Shown in pieces: positions 36,028-49,460 of a stretch of DNA of 64,000 nt. Below the pieces are notes generated by a model that was not told the DNA's origin, made no database searches, and was given only the letters and a program-made list of their open reading frames with translations. The stretch comes from Magicicada septendecula (taxonomy: Eukaryota > Arthropoda > Insecta > Hemiptera > Cicadidae): positions 235,928,843 to 235,992,842 of the forward strand of contig CM068372.1 in assembly GCA_034769895.1 (NCBI GenBank), written 5' to 3'. The position numbers were made by a program, and so were the translations under genes. Every line of letters starts with the position of its first letter. Positions within the stretch are counted from its first letter, which is position 1.

Positions 36028-36318
36028 TAAAGACTTTTTTGGCATCGTAGCAGTATAGATCAAACTTCTGTTCGAGGAAACTGCAACATTACAAATCACA
36101 ACAAGCTTCTTTTTTTAAAAATAATATAACCAATAATTTAAATTCGTGTTTATTTACTACTTGGAAGATCATTATCGGATGAAAAATAATAAGCACTTTC
36201 AAAACAACTTAAAAAACCGTCAGGAGCTTTATATTTAAAAGTAACAAAAAAAAATTAAGCGAAACGTTAGCCACGATAAAAATAATTGGCTCGGAATGTA
36301 AGAAGAAATATTAACGAT

Positions 36319-39013
36319 TACGAAACGTCAACGACGGTAAAAAATACACACACACACATACACCGCAGTCGATGATGAAGCATAAAAAAGGGTGGTTATC
36401 ACGACCGGCAGGACCAGATGCGTGCGGACGCGCATTATCTGGAAACGCGACAAGAATTTTTATAAGTCCCAGCCAACATTTCTGTCTGGTGACGACAACG
36501 CAATATAAATTATGCTTTATTTAATTAACATACCGAGTGGTTCAACCGCCAACAGATTAAATTTTTCTGCCATCTCCTGAGTAAATTGGCGATTCATTTT
36601 TTTTTTTGTTGCGGGAATAAATAAACAACGTTGCTTTAGCTATTTCTGAATTTCTGAAACCCACTGGAATGATAGCAGTTATGCTCGTTTCTAGATAAAT
36701 ATCAAAGTTCCGAAACATGAATATTAAAACTAACACTAAACGCTGTATTACTTACATTGAACGTTTACATCCGTTTTTAACATCATCTGCGAAACAACAG
36801 CTGATAAAAGTGTTACCGTTAGAAAGGTAGGCTATTTTTGTTAGGATTGAAGGATTAAAAGCTTACGGATTGAAAACGATTACGAGGATAGGCGGCAACT
36901 AATCTACGTTCTGAACAAACGCAGCGGCCTTTATCTTTTAGGTTCTCTGTTTTCCAGGAATCTGTCTGGTAGAAGCGGTACAGTTGGACATTTTTTAAAG
37001 TATGAACAATTTTAAAATTATTTCAGCAAGTATATTGTAATTGTAAATACGTTTGTTACTTCTACACATTTGGTGTGACTGACATTCCAAGATTTGAAAC
37101 GTTTGTTTAATAATGTGGCATTTTACTTTTACTTATGATTACTAAATGCGAGTAAGTGTATTATTCGCACGAGTCTCTTTTTTTTTACTCTGCAAGAAAC
37201 GCGTTATTAGTTCGCTGTTTTGATTCACTTTACGTGCAGAGCAGACATAAAATATCTCTTGATTTTACGTATACGATTCCACACCGTTCAAAGATTAAAA
37301 CGGCCTCTTTACGTTGTGATTAATCCTATCGTGTCGTTTTCGAAACACATTTAGCTGCTTAGTAGGCTATTCCCTATCATCCACACACACGCACGCGGGT
37401 AATTTTTAAAACACAATGTTCATTTCAATGATAGGCCTACGAGTCGAGCATTTTTCAGATACGTCGCAGGAATGTACGATAATTTTCTTCCGAGTGGACC
37501 GTTTTTAAACTACGTTAAAGCTTCTAACGGGTGTTATCTTAACATCGTTTTACTAACACCCGTTTGGACCCGGTTTGTAAACGCTCGTTTAACCGACTAT
37601 AATGAAACTTTGTCATTTAAAACATATTAAGACACGGCATTCAGATAATACTAATAGTAATACAGTTTCCTTGCTAATATGTAATTAACATTAATGATAA
37701 AAGTGTTTTCTGTTTACAATGACATATTTTACTTTATACGTACCTTTTGTATTTTTGTTTATAGGAATTTCATTAAACGTTGGCTAGAATCACCAGAAAT
37801 ATTGTAATTACTTTAAAAATTCAAACTATTTTAGTGCATTATTTTTTAATATTTCCTGTTATTTTTTATTTAAGTCAAATTATATTCAAAGTATTAGTTG
37901 GTAGTAGACATAAATATTTATTTTATCCCTGCTTTAGGCACCCACACAATTGGTCTACCTCGATCTGTCATCACTGCTGACCCTCGGATACCGTCTTCAA
38001 TCATACGTACTTTCTTGCATAAATACAGTTCATACACAGACTATACTATACTACAGACTACATATATTTTTTGCGCAAAAAATCATTCGTCACAAAAACT
38101 TTCGGACGACTAGAAACAAGAAACAGATGAGCTGATATACAAGCCGTTATACTGTTATACATAGAAGCCGTTAAACATTCGATTCGATTTGATTATAACG
38201 GACAACTGCTGAGGCGACTAACTACTCGCAAGAGACAATAAATATAGAGAACGGAAGGAAGGAAGCACGTTCCATTTGCTTTCATAATTTGTCTACACAA
38301 CTAAAATCAAAACCTCACATACAATCTCGTAAACTGTACATTTAATTAAACAAGTTTTTAATAAACTCCAGAAAATATATATATGAAATTACACTGATAC
38401 CTATGCCGTCTTGTTATAAACATATCACAATAAACAGATTTAATTCAACCGTATACGTTCTCGACACCTCTACTCAAATCTTCATATACTACCCGCATTC
38501 GATAATATTAATTTATTACATGTGTTTAGTATTTAAAGAATAATTGTTTATAAAAGTAAACAAACATGTTTCCTTTCAAAACGAACGGGAGTGGCCTTCA
38601 AAAGGAATAACTGATAGTTCGTGGTAGGCTTATTGAGAACGTGCATCAAAATAATGTTGGCCGCACCCAGAAAAACGGATCTTTTAAGTAACGGAATTTG
38701 ACAACACATGAAACTCTATTCTTCATACGTGTATGCATTTTAAAAATTATCATGACGACCGTACATTAGATTGCCGAGATTCTTTTACATAATTTTTCAC
38801 GAACAATATGCACGAACGGCAAATACAAGTAGATAAAACATGGGAAAAATGCTCAGAAAATCGCAATTCGTTAGATCACAAAAACTAGCAAGGTAGTGTA
38901 TATTTGAACTTATCTATTAAATTCATACGTCATTTTTCTGATCACATGTGCATATGACTCATTATATGACATTTTACACACTGCTACTACACACACACAC
39001 ATACACACACACA

Positions 39014-39050
<37 letters not shown>

Positions 39051-41008
39051 TATTTTTTCATGAAACTGATTTTTCCAACCATAGCAAATAAAATTCATCG
39101 TTTAAAAAACTTACATAATTTAATTCATTACACATACGATCGATATATTTAAGTTTGTGACTGGTGCTACAAAAAAGTATAAACGCCGTCACACTCTACT
39201 GCTTGAACCACGTCAAACGTCTTTCTTCTTACATAGTCTTTATGTCCTGGCGACTGCTTTTGTTAATCCAAGAAATTATCAATCTTATGTGTATCAAAGG
39301 TGTGTCAAGTTGAGGGACAACCAACGCGCTGGACGTACAAATTTTTCCACATCTGCGTTCCGTTAAATTCCAATTAGGCCAAAATAAGTATCGACGATGT
39401 GCACCACGGATATTACACCAATCGTTATCTCATTACTATTACATAATTCACAGCAAGATTATTAAACAAATGTTTTGTTACCTACCGTGCAATAAAAATT
39501 AAGAAAACCTCATAAAATAAGCTTGTAAGATAGGGATAATTATGGCTGATTCTTGAGATTTATAACCCCTTTATGTCCACGAACCAAAATCACGTCGCAG
39601 ACTTCAGTTCGCAAACCACGACTATATTCATAAAGGGTACGATTACAAGTCACATATGTAGCACAATAAATAAATACTATCAGCATTTTATTGCAAATAA
39701 TAAAGTAGGTGAAACGTTACAGACTTCAAAAATAATTAGTTCGGACTATAAACTAATGCTTACGAAATGCCGCAGACGGTAAAACATACACACGCACACC
39801 ACCAAATTTGCTCTATGCATTTTCTAGCAAAGGTTTTTTCCAATATACTTTTCCATTCCATTAATTTTTATTACATAAATTTATTCTTTAATTATCATAA
39901 CAGCCACAATAAAAATAAAGGATTCGTTGCTAAATTAACACCGTACTCGTAAAGTTGTTGTTTGTAAAACTTTTAATTCGATCGTTGGTATCATGAAAAA
40001 TGTTAAATATGTTTAACACGACACCCATTAAATGACAAATAAATTTTTTAATGAAATAAATAATACTTCTTTTTTTCTACGGATGGTGCAATGACGCGTC
40101 TTTTAAGATTCGGTCCCGACCCATAAGTTTATTCAGTGCGCAAGACACTAGGCGTCTTCATTTGAGATCAAATTATACTATGATTTAAGGAGAAGCGAAA
40201 AACCACACAAAAATCGCGCAAACGTGGTTTTATGAATTTTGAAACCGATAAAACGCGGAGTGAATTTTCTGTCCTAACACTATTACAAATGAGTACGTCA
40301 AAGAATGGAGGAGAGTGGAAAAACCACCGAGAGAAAGGAGAAATCGATTAAGTGAATTTTTATTAGTTATAATTACAAAATGTTATAAATTGTGTAAATA
40401 TATTTACAAGACAATAATAATAAAAACTGTTCTCAAGACGACTACATGAATTAATAAAACCCGTTCAGTATGCTCAAAGATATAAACGTAAAATCAAAAG
40501 TCGTAATATAAATGAAAGAACTTGTGAATTCGACACAAATTAGTAATACCGCACACTGCTAACGCGCATACACACACCGGACAGATTAGGGCACCCGTGA
40601 TGAACCCTAGGACGTATAACAGGGCAAAGTACGACACGACGGTGTAGGGGTCACGCAAACACACACGGACACGTACAAGAACAGAAATAGACGGATTATC
40701 GTCCACCGTTACCACATAGCCTATCCCGAAATACTGCACTACGGTTTACATTCCATATTTATTGTCATTGCTGACGTTGCAGTCAAGTCTCTCTCTAATC
40801 CATATATCGATCGGAAAGCCTACAAACGCCTTCGTAACACACACCGTGCGCCTCGCCTGTGCTTCAACTTTCTAAATACAATTTCTGTACCACAAAGACA
40901 CAATATTTCACCGCACATCCTCGGCACTGATACATACTAAGTACAAAATATTACTACAAACTGAAAATATTACAGCCTAAATTGTTACTGCTGCTCATTA
41001 CAAATGGA
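36319..41008. other. Spacer with microsatellite and a faint diverged repeat
   Basis: No gene recognised in 4.7 kb. A (CA)n(CT)n tract lies at about 38992-39050. The stretch at about 39705-39800 resembles 36262-36360 at the right end of the 631-bp unit (GAAACGTTA, AAAATAATT, GACGGTAAAA, then CACA repeats), so the duplicated unit may itself carry an old dispersed repeat. Confidence 0.45.
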
Positions 41009-43189
41009 AAATATAGGTATGGAGAACCATACATGACTTCCATATTCTAAGATTTATATTTAAAATCATTTTCAGCCAAACAGCCAGGGAAGGAATTTTA
41101 ACAAAAAAATACTTCTTTTTTGCCAATAACGTAGTACACATATAAAAAAAAATTATCCCCTCCCCCTTCAACTATAATTTTGATTTATAGAAAATTACCC
41201 CCAGCCCGTTCAACTAGCCTCTTCATTTATAGATATTTCATCTACGTTTCTACAGTGGATTATTAAGATCTTATCAGGATACTTTATCAAAATTAAGTAC
41301 TTTACTCATGTTACAACAAAAAATGTTTCAGGTAAACTGCCCTTTCCCCGTAACCGATCTTCACCAAAATCAACAGACATTGAGTTCTCTATAGCTCAGG
41401 CACATATGTAAAAAATTATTTGATTCTGTTTGAATTTACGGCAGTTATGGTTCGTCATATAAAAAATTACCCATGTTAAAACATAAAACATGAGATTTAT
41501 AAAACATATCTAAGATTTATATTTAAAATAATTTTTGAAATAAAATATTTTCATAGAACCTACTAACACTGGGGAAATCTGAGGAGCCAATCAGAGTTGG
41601 GCCTACCTGTCACTCTGCTGAATTTGGTGGAAAGCCCTGTCACTGTCGTCAAAGTATCAGCCTTGACAGGGTCCTCTTTTTCTGCAAAATGGGAGAGGCT
41701 TGAGATGGAGTGAGTGACATGGTTCCCACCTCAATGAAGAACCCATTGTTTTATAAAAATATATTTAAATTTAGAAAACTGAAAATTCTTTTCTTGTTGT
41801 AAATATTTATATTTTATAATCAAAATGACTTTATTTTTGTTACCTGGCAACAAAATTATTTTATTTTCAACAATTACCATTGTTTCAAAAAGTTTAAATA
41901 AATTTTCAAGTACTTTACTCTTGTTAAAACGTAAAAGGTTGCAGGTAAACTACCCCTTCCCCTTAACCGATCTTCACCAAAATCTAAAGGCCTTGAGTCC
42001 TCTACAATTCACTGACGTATGCAAAAAATTATTTGATTCTGTTTGAATTTGCGGCTGTTATCGTTTGCCATAGAAAATACGCTTGATAAAAAACGTTGCA
42101 GGTAAACTACCCCTTCCCCTCAACCGATCTTCACCAAAAACAATAGGTCTTGAGTACTCTACAAATCAGGGCTGTATGCAGAAAATTATTTGATTCTGTT
42201 TGAATTTGCGGCTGTTATCGTTTGCCATAGAAAATACCCTTGTTAAAAATGTAAAGTACCGTTTACCAAATGGTAAAAGCTTAAGAGCATGATAATGTCT
42301 TTCAGCCGCCAGCTAAACGCAACATTATTATGGTTACTGACTGATTGGTTACATACCTATCTACAGCTATGCAGTGTTGTTTGCTTGTTAGGTCTTTAAT
42401 CTGCGACGGACGTTAGCACGTTAGCGGTCGCGGTTTTAGTTAACGATTCCCGGCTGGTAAATGATGACGTCATGCAGCGTGATGCGTTACAGAAATTTTC
42501 AAATGACCCCCAGCCATAAGACATTATCATGTCAAAAAACGTTGTAGGTAAACTACCCCTTTCCCTTAACCGATCTTCACCAAAAACAATAGGTCTTGAG
42601 AACTCTACAATTTAGGGCTGTATGCAAATAATCATTTGATTCTGTTTGAATTTGCGGCTGTTATCGTTTGCCATAGGAAATACCCTTGTTAAAACATAAA
42701 ACGTTACAGGTAAACTACCCCTTTCCCTTAACCGATCTTCACCAAAAACAATAGGTCTTGAGAACTCTACAATTCAGGGCTGTATGCGAAACATTATTTG
42801 ATTCTGTTTGAATTTGCGGCTGTTATCGTTTGCCAAAAAAAAAAATTTCCCTTGATAAAAAAAAAACCGTTGCAGGTAAACTACCCCTTTCCCTCAACCG
42901 ATCTTCACCAAAAACAATAGGTCGCGAGTACTTTACAAATCAGGGCTGTATGCAAAAAATTATTTGATTTTGTTTGAATTTGCGGCAGTTATCGTTTGCC
43001 ATAGAAAAAAAATCTACAGACACACACACAGACAGACAGACAGACACACAGACAGACACACACACAGACACTTTTCGGAAAACGACTTTTTTTCATGTTT
43101 TGAGTGTAGTAGAATCAGAATCTGCAATAATCTCGAACACGATTTTTTTTGCCATCACCATACTTCCATTTCTTAAGGAATATGGAAGT
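41009..43189 (-). mobile_element. Helentron-like element, copy B (reverse, composite)
   Basis: Read on the minus strand it starts ACTTCCATATTC at 43189-43178 and ends with the family hairpin (about 41017-41032) and ATATTT at 41009. It contains a (GACA)n tract at 43018-43070, monomers at about 42680-43010 and 42050-42240, and the conserved post-array segment at about 41830-41910. A different, older-type segment (41100-41500) and a second copy of the pre-terminal word CTAAGATTTATATTTAAAAT near 41510 suggest two elements joined in tandem, the distal one degraded. A 244-bp MITE-like insertion splits the array at 42288-42531. Confidence 0.8.
42288..42531. mobile_element. MITE-like insertion with 14-bp terminal inverted repeats
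   Basis: CATGATAATGTCTT (42288-42301) is exactly inverted at 42518-42531. The 244-bp interior is non-coding and unlike the surrounding monomers, which resume at about 42532. About 40 further foreign bases lie to the left of the repeat, so the insertion may be larger, and no clear target duplication was identified. The superfamily is unknown. Confidence 0.65.
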
Positions 43190-44639
43190 AAAAGAATACC
43201 ATGAGAACTAACACAATTGTAAGTAACATATTTCTATTTAAAAATGTAATAAATACATTAACATTTTTCTCACATTGATATATTTTATGATAATATTATA
43301 CGTGCTAGAATAATTCAAATACCAACATATTTTGAATAGAAATTATTTACAAAATATTACAGTGTTAGAAATACTTAAATACATAAACATATATTCGTTG
43401 GGTTTTGGTTCTTCTTCTCGATTGTACATAAATGTTAATATTGTATACCCCATGTAATACTTTTTTCTTCAAACAATTCGCTATTATGTTTTCCACAAAC
43501 AACAATTTATTGCGATCCATAAATCATAACTTATTACGATTTTCAATAGCTTAAAGTCATTAATCGCTGAAAAAATTATACGTTTCAACATTCGACAAAA
43601 TCACATATCCAGTTAAAGTATCTTGTTAGGAAGTTTCTGTTTCAAGGAATATTCGCAACTGAGATTCATTGTTGTTCGTTACTATGCTCTAGGTAAGACG
43701 ACCGAAATCCTCCAAGCGGTAAAAAGTTCATAATTCTTTCTTTGCATGCATGTTGTTTCACAGAATAACGGAAATTCCTTAAGAAAATTTCTACAGGTGA
43801 TAATAAAGAGGAACATTCGTATAAAACATTTCTGGAAACGTTGCACTATCAATTTACGGTCTATGTTTTACTGAACATTTTTATTCTGAAACAGCTCGAA
43901 ATTCAGATAAAACAGATCTAAGTTATCTACATGATAATTTCTTATAAGACGTCTATTCCAAGACTTTTGTAATATCACTGTGTACATAAATAACCAAAGA
44001 GTTGTGTTGCTCACACGTAACAAGTTATTTTTTACATCTTAATTTGTAAAAAAAAAAAAAAACTCAATCATAGTACTGTGTAGTTTTCCCCATTTGGGCC
44101 TTCATAAGCTAAACGGAAAGTTGACTTTTCTTAGTAGGCACGAAAACGGTCTGTATTTTTAAGACGTTTATACTCTTATTTATTGTTAAACATTCACAAT
44201 GAGTTTTCCAATGATTCTCATGTAACTGTCTTGAAAAATTATTAACCGTATATTTCGGAAAGTCTTATCTGAATATTCTGCTGTTACAAAATGTAAAATC
44301 ATAAATTTTATCATAAAAAGAATGTGCCTGTGCACAATGTGAATCCCAGAGACACCGTATGCTTTTAAGTTACAATTTGGGTCGAGCCTTATAGAAGTCC
44401 AAAATTCGTAACTTGTAAACGCTAGGTTTTCATTAACTCTTTTCTTTATTTTCAACTGTAGAATATTTCCACTTGTACCTAATATTTCCAGTATCACCTA
44501 CACTGAAAGTGCTTCTACTACTTGGTGAAACAGCGTCTGTAGAACTAAATTAAAATACAAAACTGTTCTGCCGTCTTCGCCAGGTACACCATATAGTTTA
44601 GTTTTACACCCTCCACTTTGGTTACGCGTATAGTTCCAC
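43190..44639. other. AT-rich spacer; one 103-codon minus frame without motifs
   Basis: No recognisable gene. The frame at 44186-44497 (minus, 103 codons) is AT-biased, has no recognised domain and no supporting promoter or splice signals. Confidence 0.45.
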
Positions 44640-45010
44640 GTGACCTGTAATACGTTGAGCAAAGAAAGCGCATTACGTTGAGTACAGAAGAGAAGAGGTA
44701 GAAAGGATAGAGTGGCAAACGAGGAGGTGCTTGGAGCAGCAGGAGGGAGAGGGAACGTTTTAGATATCATCAGAAGCAGGAAGAGAAATTGGTTGGGACA
44801 CCGCATGCGGCAAACATGAGGTAATGTAACGGTAGAAACTCTGGAGAGGCTGGAAAATGGAAGGCGGAATGCAAAAAGGAGGAGAGACCGGATAACACTA
44901 CGATATACGGATGCGATATCAGGAAGTAAACAGACCAGCCCAGGATAGGGAAACATGGAGGGAACATGCCCCGTAACATCTGCCATTGGACAGAAAACAC
45001 ACTTTGATGT
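44640..45010 (+). pseudogene. LINE ORF2 C-terminal tail (decayed)
   Basis: Plus-strand frames read IIRSRKRNWLGHRMRQT, then VETLERLENGRRNAKRRRDR and ITLRYTDAISGSKQ. The R.R.NWLGH.LR ... leG...G.R.RGRRR ... D.I order is a LINE ORF2 C-terminal signature. A stop and frame changes break it. The family differs from the three other tails in this window (NWLGH type). Confidence 0.6.
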
Positions 45011-45239
45011 AATACGTTGTATGTTGGGCGTGAAGAGAAAATGTTGTCCGAGGGAAAACTATGTCTACAGTTAACAACGTGCTGATCGCTGTTTCAAGTA
45101 CGGCGCCGCAGATCTGATCAGGTTGGTTCTCGCGTCGAAAGGTTGAGGTCGATGCATACACACACCAACTTCTATAATCGCAACGTCAGTAATCCGACGG
45201 TCAAAAGTAGATTTTCTAACCGAATATCCACATCATTTT

Positions 45240-46913
45240 ACTTCCATATTCCTTAAGGAATGGAAGTATGGTGATGGCAAAAAAAATCGTGTTCGAGATT
45301 ATTGCAGATTCTGATTCTACTACACTCAAAACATGAAAAAAAGTCGTTTTCCGAAAAGTGTCTGTGTGTCTGTCTGTCTATCTGTCTATGTGTCTATAGA
45401 TTTTTTTTCTATGGCAAACGATAACTGCCGCAAATTCAAACAGAATCAAATAATTTTTTGCATACAGCCCGGTTTTGCAGAGTTCTCGCGACCTATTGTT
45501 TTTGGTGAAGATCGGTTGAGGGAAAGGGGTAGTTTACCTGCAACGGTTTTTTTTTAGCAAGGGAAATTTTGTTTGTTTGGCAAACGATAACAGCCGCAAA
45601 TTCAAACAGAATCAAATAATGTTTCGCATACAGCCCTGAATTGTAGAGTTCTCAAGACCTGTTGTTTTTTGTGAAGATCGGTTAAGGGAAAGGGGTAGTT
45701 TACCTGTAACGTTTTATGTTTTAACAAGGGTATTTCCTATGGCAAACGATAACAGCCGCAAATTCAAACAGAATGAAAAGATTATTTGCATACAGCCCTA
45801 AATTGTAGAGTTCTCAATACCTTTTGTTTTTGGTGAAGATCGGTTAAGGGAAAGGGGTAGTTTACCTACAACGTTTTTTTAACAAGGGTATTTTCTATGG
45901 CAAACGATAACAGCCGCAAATTCAAACAGAATCAAATAATTTTCTGCATACAGCCCTGATTTGTAGAGTACTCAAGACCTATTGTTTTTGGTGAAGATCG
46001 GTTGAGGGGAAGGGGTAGTTTACCAGCAACGTTTTTTATCATGCGTATTTTCTATGGCAAACGACAACTGCCGCAAATTCAAACAGAATCAAATAATTTT
46101 TTGCATACAGCCCTGAATTGTAGATTTCTCAAGACCTATTGTTTTTGGTGAAGATCGGTTGAGGGAAAGGGGTAGTTTACCTGCAACGTTTTTTTAACAA
46201 GGGTATTTTATATGGCAAACGATAACAGCCGCAAATTCAAACAGAATCAAATAATGTTTTGCATACAGTCCTGATTTGTAGAGTACTCAAGACCTATTGT
46301 TTTTGGTGAAGATCGGTTAAGGGGAAGGGGTAGTTTACCTGCAACCTTTTACGTTTTATTTTCTATGGCAAACGATAACAGCCGCAAATTCAAACAGAAT
46401 CAAATAATGTTTTGCATACAGCCCTGATTTGTAGAGTACTCAAGACCTATTGTTTTTGGTGAAGATCGGTTAAGGGGAAGGGGTAGTTTACCTGCAACGT
46501 TTTTTTATCAAGCGTATTTTCTATGGCAAACGATAACAGCCGCAAATTCAAACAGAATCAAATAATTTTTTGCATACGTCCCTGAATTGTAGAGGTCTCA
46601 ATGACTTTCGATTTTGGTGAAGATCGGTTAAGGGGAAGGGGTAGTTTACCTGCAACCTTTTACGTTTTAACAAGAGTAAAGTACTTGAAAATTTATTTAA
46701 ACTTTTTGAAACAATGGTAATTGTTAAAAATAAAATAATTTTGTTGCCAGGCAATAAAATTATAATTTTTTCATTTTAATGTAATATAATATTTTTCATT
46801 TAATACAGCAATAAAAAGGCAGGTAAGACACAGCCTGGCTGTTTGGCTGAAAATGATTTTAAATATAAATCTTAGAATATGGAAGTCATGTATGGTTCTC
46901 CATACCGATATTT
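45240..46913 (+). mobile_element. Helentron-like element, copy C (first of a head-to-tail pair)
   Basis: It has the same 5' terminus, (GTCT)n tract, central array, subterminal inverted repeat and hairpin as copy A. The array has eight monomers, with starts near 45413, 45579, 45741, 45899, 46056, 46214, 46367 and 46526. The left flank is CCACATCATTTT. The right end is followed by a single T and then the 5' terminus of copy D. It encodes no protein. Confidence 0.88.
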
Positions 46914-46914
46914 T

Positions 46915-48270
46915 ACTTCCATATTCCTTAAGGAATGGAAGTATGGTGATGGCAAAAAAAATCGTGTTCGAGATTATTGCAGATTCTGATTCTACTACAC
47001 TCAAAACATGAAAAAAAGTCGTTTTCCGAAAAGTGTCTGTGTGTCTGTCTGTCTGTGTGTCTGTAGATTTTTTTTCTATGGCAAACGATAACTGCCGCAA
47101 ATTCAAACAGAATCAAATAATTTTTTGCATACAGCCCGGTTTTGCAGAGTTCTCGCGACCTATTGTTTTTGGTGAAGATCGGTTGAGGGAAAGGGGTAGT
47201 TTACCTGCAACGGTTTTTTTTTAGCAAGGGTAATTTTGTTTGTTTGGCAAACGATAACAGCCGCAAATTCAAACAGAATCAAATAATGTTTCGCATACAG
47301 CCCTGAATTGTAGAGTTCTCAAGACCTATTGTTTTTGGTGAAGATCGGTTAAGGGAAAGGGGTAGTTTACCTGTAACGTTTTATGTTTTAACAAGGGTAT
47401 TTCCTATGGCAAACGATAACAGCCGCAAATTCAAACAGAATGAAAAGATTATTTGCATACAGCCCTAAATTGTAGAGTTCTCAAGACCTTTTGTTTTTTG
47501 TGAAGATCGGTTAAGGGAAAGGGGTAGTTTACCTACAACGTTTTTTTAACAAGGGTATTTTCTATGGCAAACGATAACAGCCGCAAATTCAAACAGAATC
47601 AAATAATGTTTCGCATACAGCCCTGAATTGTAGATTTCTCAAGACCTATTGTTTTTGGTGAAGATCGGTTGAGGGAAAGGGGTAGTTTACCTGCAACGTT
47701 TTTTTAACAAGGGTATTTTCTATGGCAAACGATAACAGCCGCAAATTCAAACAGAATCAAATAATGTTTTGCATACAGCCCTGATTTGTAGAGTACTCAA
47801 GACCTATTGTTTTTGGTGAAGATCGGTTAAGGGGAAGGGGTAGTTTACCTGCAACGTTTTTTTATCAAGCGTATTTTCTATGGCAAACGATAACAGCCGC
47901 AAATTCAAACAGAATCAAATAATTTTTTGCATACGTCCCTGAATTGTAGAGGTCTCAATGACTTTCGATTTTGGTGAAGATCGGTTAAGGGGAAGGGGTA
48001 GTTTACCTGCAACCTTTTACGTTTTAACAAGAGTAAAGTACTTGAAAATTTATTTAAACTTTTTGAAACAATGGTAATTGTTAAAAATAAAATAATTTTG
48101 TTGCCAGGCAATAAAATTATAATTTTTTCATTTTAATGTAATATAATATTTTTCATTTAATACAGCAATAAAAAGGCAGGTAAGACACAGCCTGGTTGTT
48201 TGGCTGAAAATGATTTTAAATATAAATCTTAGAATATGGAAGTCATGTATGGTTCTCCATACCGATATTT
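46915..48270 (+). mobile_element. Helentron-like element, copy D (second of a head-to-tail pair)
   Basis: It is nearly identical to copies A and C at both ends, with six monomers (starts near 47080, 47246, 47409, 47567, 47724, 47881). It ends with the family hairpin (about 48248-48263) and ATATTT followed by more T's, then unrelated DNA. The last monomer and the conserved region after it match copies A and C closely, so length differences arise inside the array. Confidence 0.88.
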
Positions 48271-49424
48271 TTTTATTAATCTGCGAGATTACTGTACATG
48301 CAGTATGTTTTGTAATACAGTTATGTCGGCAGTTGCTACTTGATCGTACACATATTGTTTTTATATTTTTCTGGTATAACTATAGCAGTCTACTCTACTT
48401 CCTACGATTGAATCAACAACTTTACATACAGCACTATGCTAAACAGTCTTTTGAAAAGGAAAACGGAAATGAGTGAATAACATTGCATAACTGGTGGCTT
48501 CGTAGCGGCACTCTTCAACAAAATTGATTGTGCCTAAAGAATAATATTCCACTTCCAAGTTTGTGCAATAACATACAGTAATTATAGCAAAAATTAAAGT
48601 TGCCGCCTATCGCTACACCGCAACAGCGGTCGGTCGGCGCTGCGTCATTTGTGTAGTAGCCATGCGTTGCGAAAGTTTACAGTACTGTATCGTACTCAAG
48701 AACCGTGTTCGTACCGGATTTTTATTCACATACACATATGCACACGTAAATACATAAAATTCTTCCATTTTTTGTTTTATCACACATAAATTAAAATATT
48801 TTCATATTTCTATACTATACTGTTATTATTGAACTTAATTACACTATATTATAGTACAAAGTGATAATTCGAACAGTCCCTGATAATTGCTTTAGATTAT
48901 CGATTACTTTAGATCGCGTTCGGTATCTTAAACGGAAAGCCTCACTGTATTAAGACACTTTATACACATTCGTACAACCGGTTGTTGTGGAATGATGCGC
49001 TCACCCGACAACAATAACTCGCTTTAACAATCAAAAACAATATATACCGAGTTTACACGTTTTCTATTGAGTAAATCGCTATTTTCCTTGACAGTTTCTT
49101 TGAAAAAAAAAAAAATACTGATAATTTCATTCTCAATTACCTTTGTTCAATTATGGACGAAGGATCCATCATTAGAGCGGAGCGTAAAATGACCTGTATG
49201 TGCGGCTTCTTTTTTCCACTGATGATGTCGCGTTACTGGACTGGCGAAACGTCTACCTTTTATAAGAAACGGTCATTTAAATTCGATCAAAATATCACGC
49301 TTTCAGAAATGTGTATTTTGAAGTGAATATCAATTTCTATCAAAGTATATCAATGAATATCAGATTATATCTCTTCTCACATTACCTCTGTCTTTGTCTA
49401 TCTTTACCTTCCTCCTTCCCTTAA

Positions 49425-49460
<36 letters not shown>

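Larger units (their letters stand above)
34182..36318. repeat. 631-bp tandem duplication, second unit, split by an insertion
   Basis: The left part, 34182-34508, and the right part, 36028-36318, together match the first unit. They are separated by the 1519-bp element at 34509-36027. The near identity of the units indicates a recent duplication, and the insertion happened after it (or the other unit was duplicated without it). Confidence 0.92.

Noticed and set aside
44186-44497. 103-codon minus frame
   Set aside because: AT-driven composition, no recognised domain, no promoter or splice evidence. Length alone is not convincing in DNA with few TA-containing stops in this frame.
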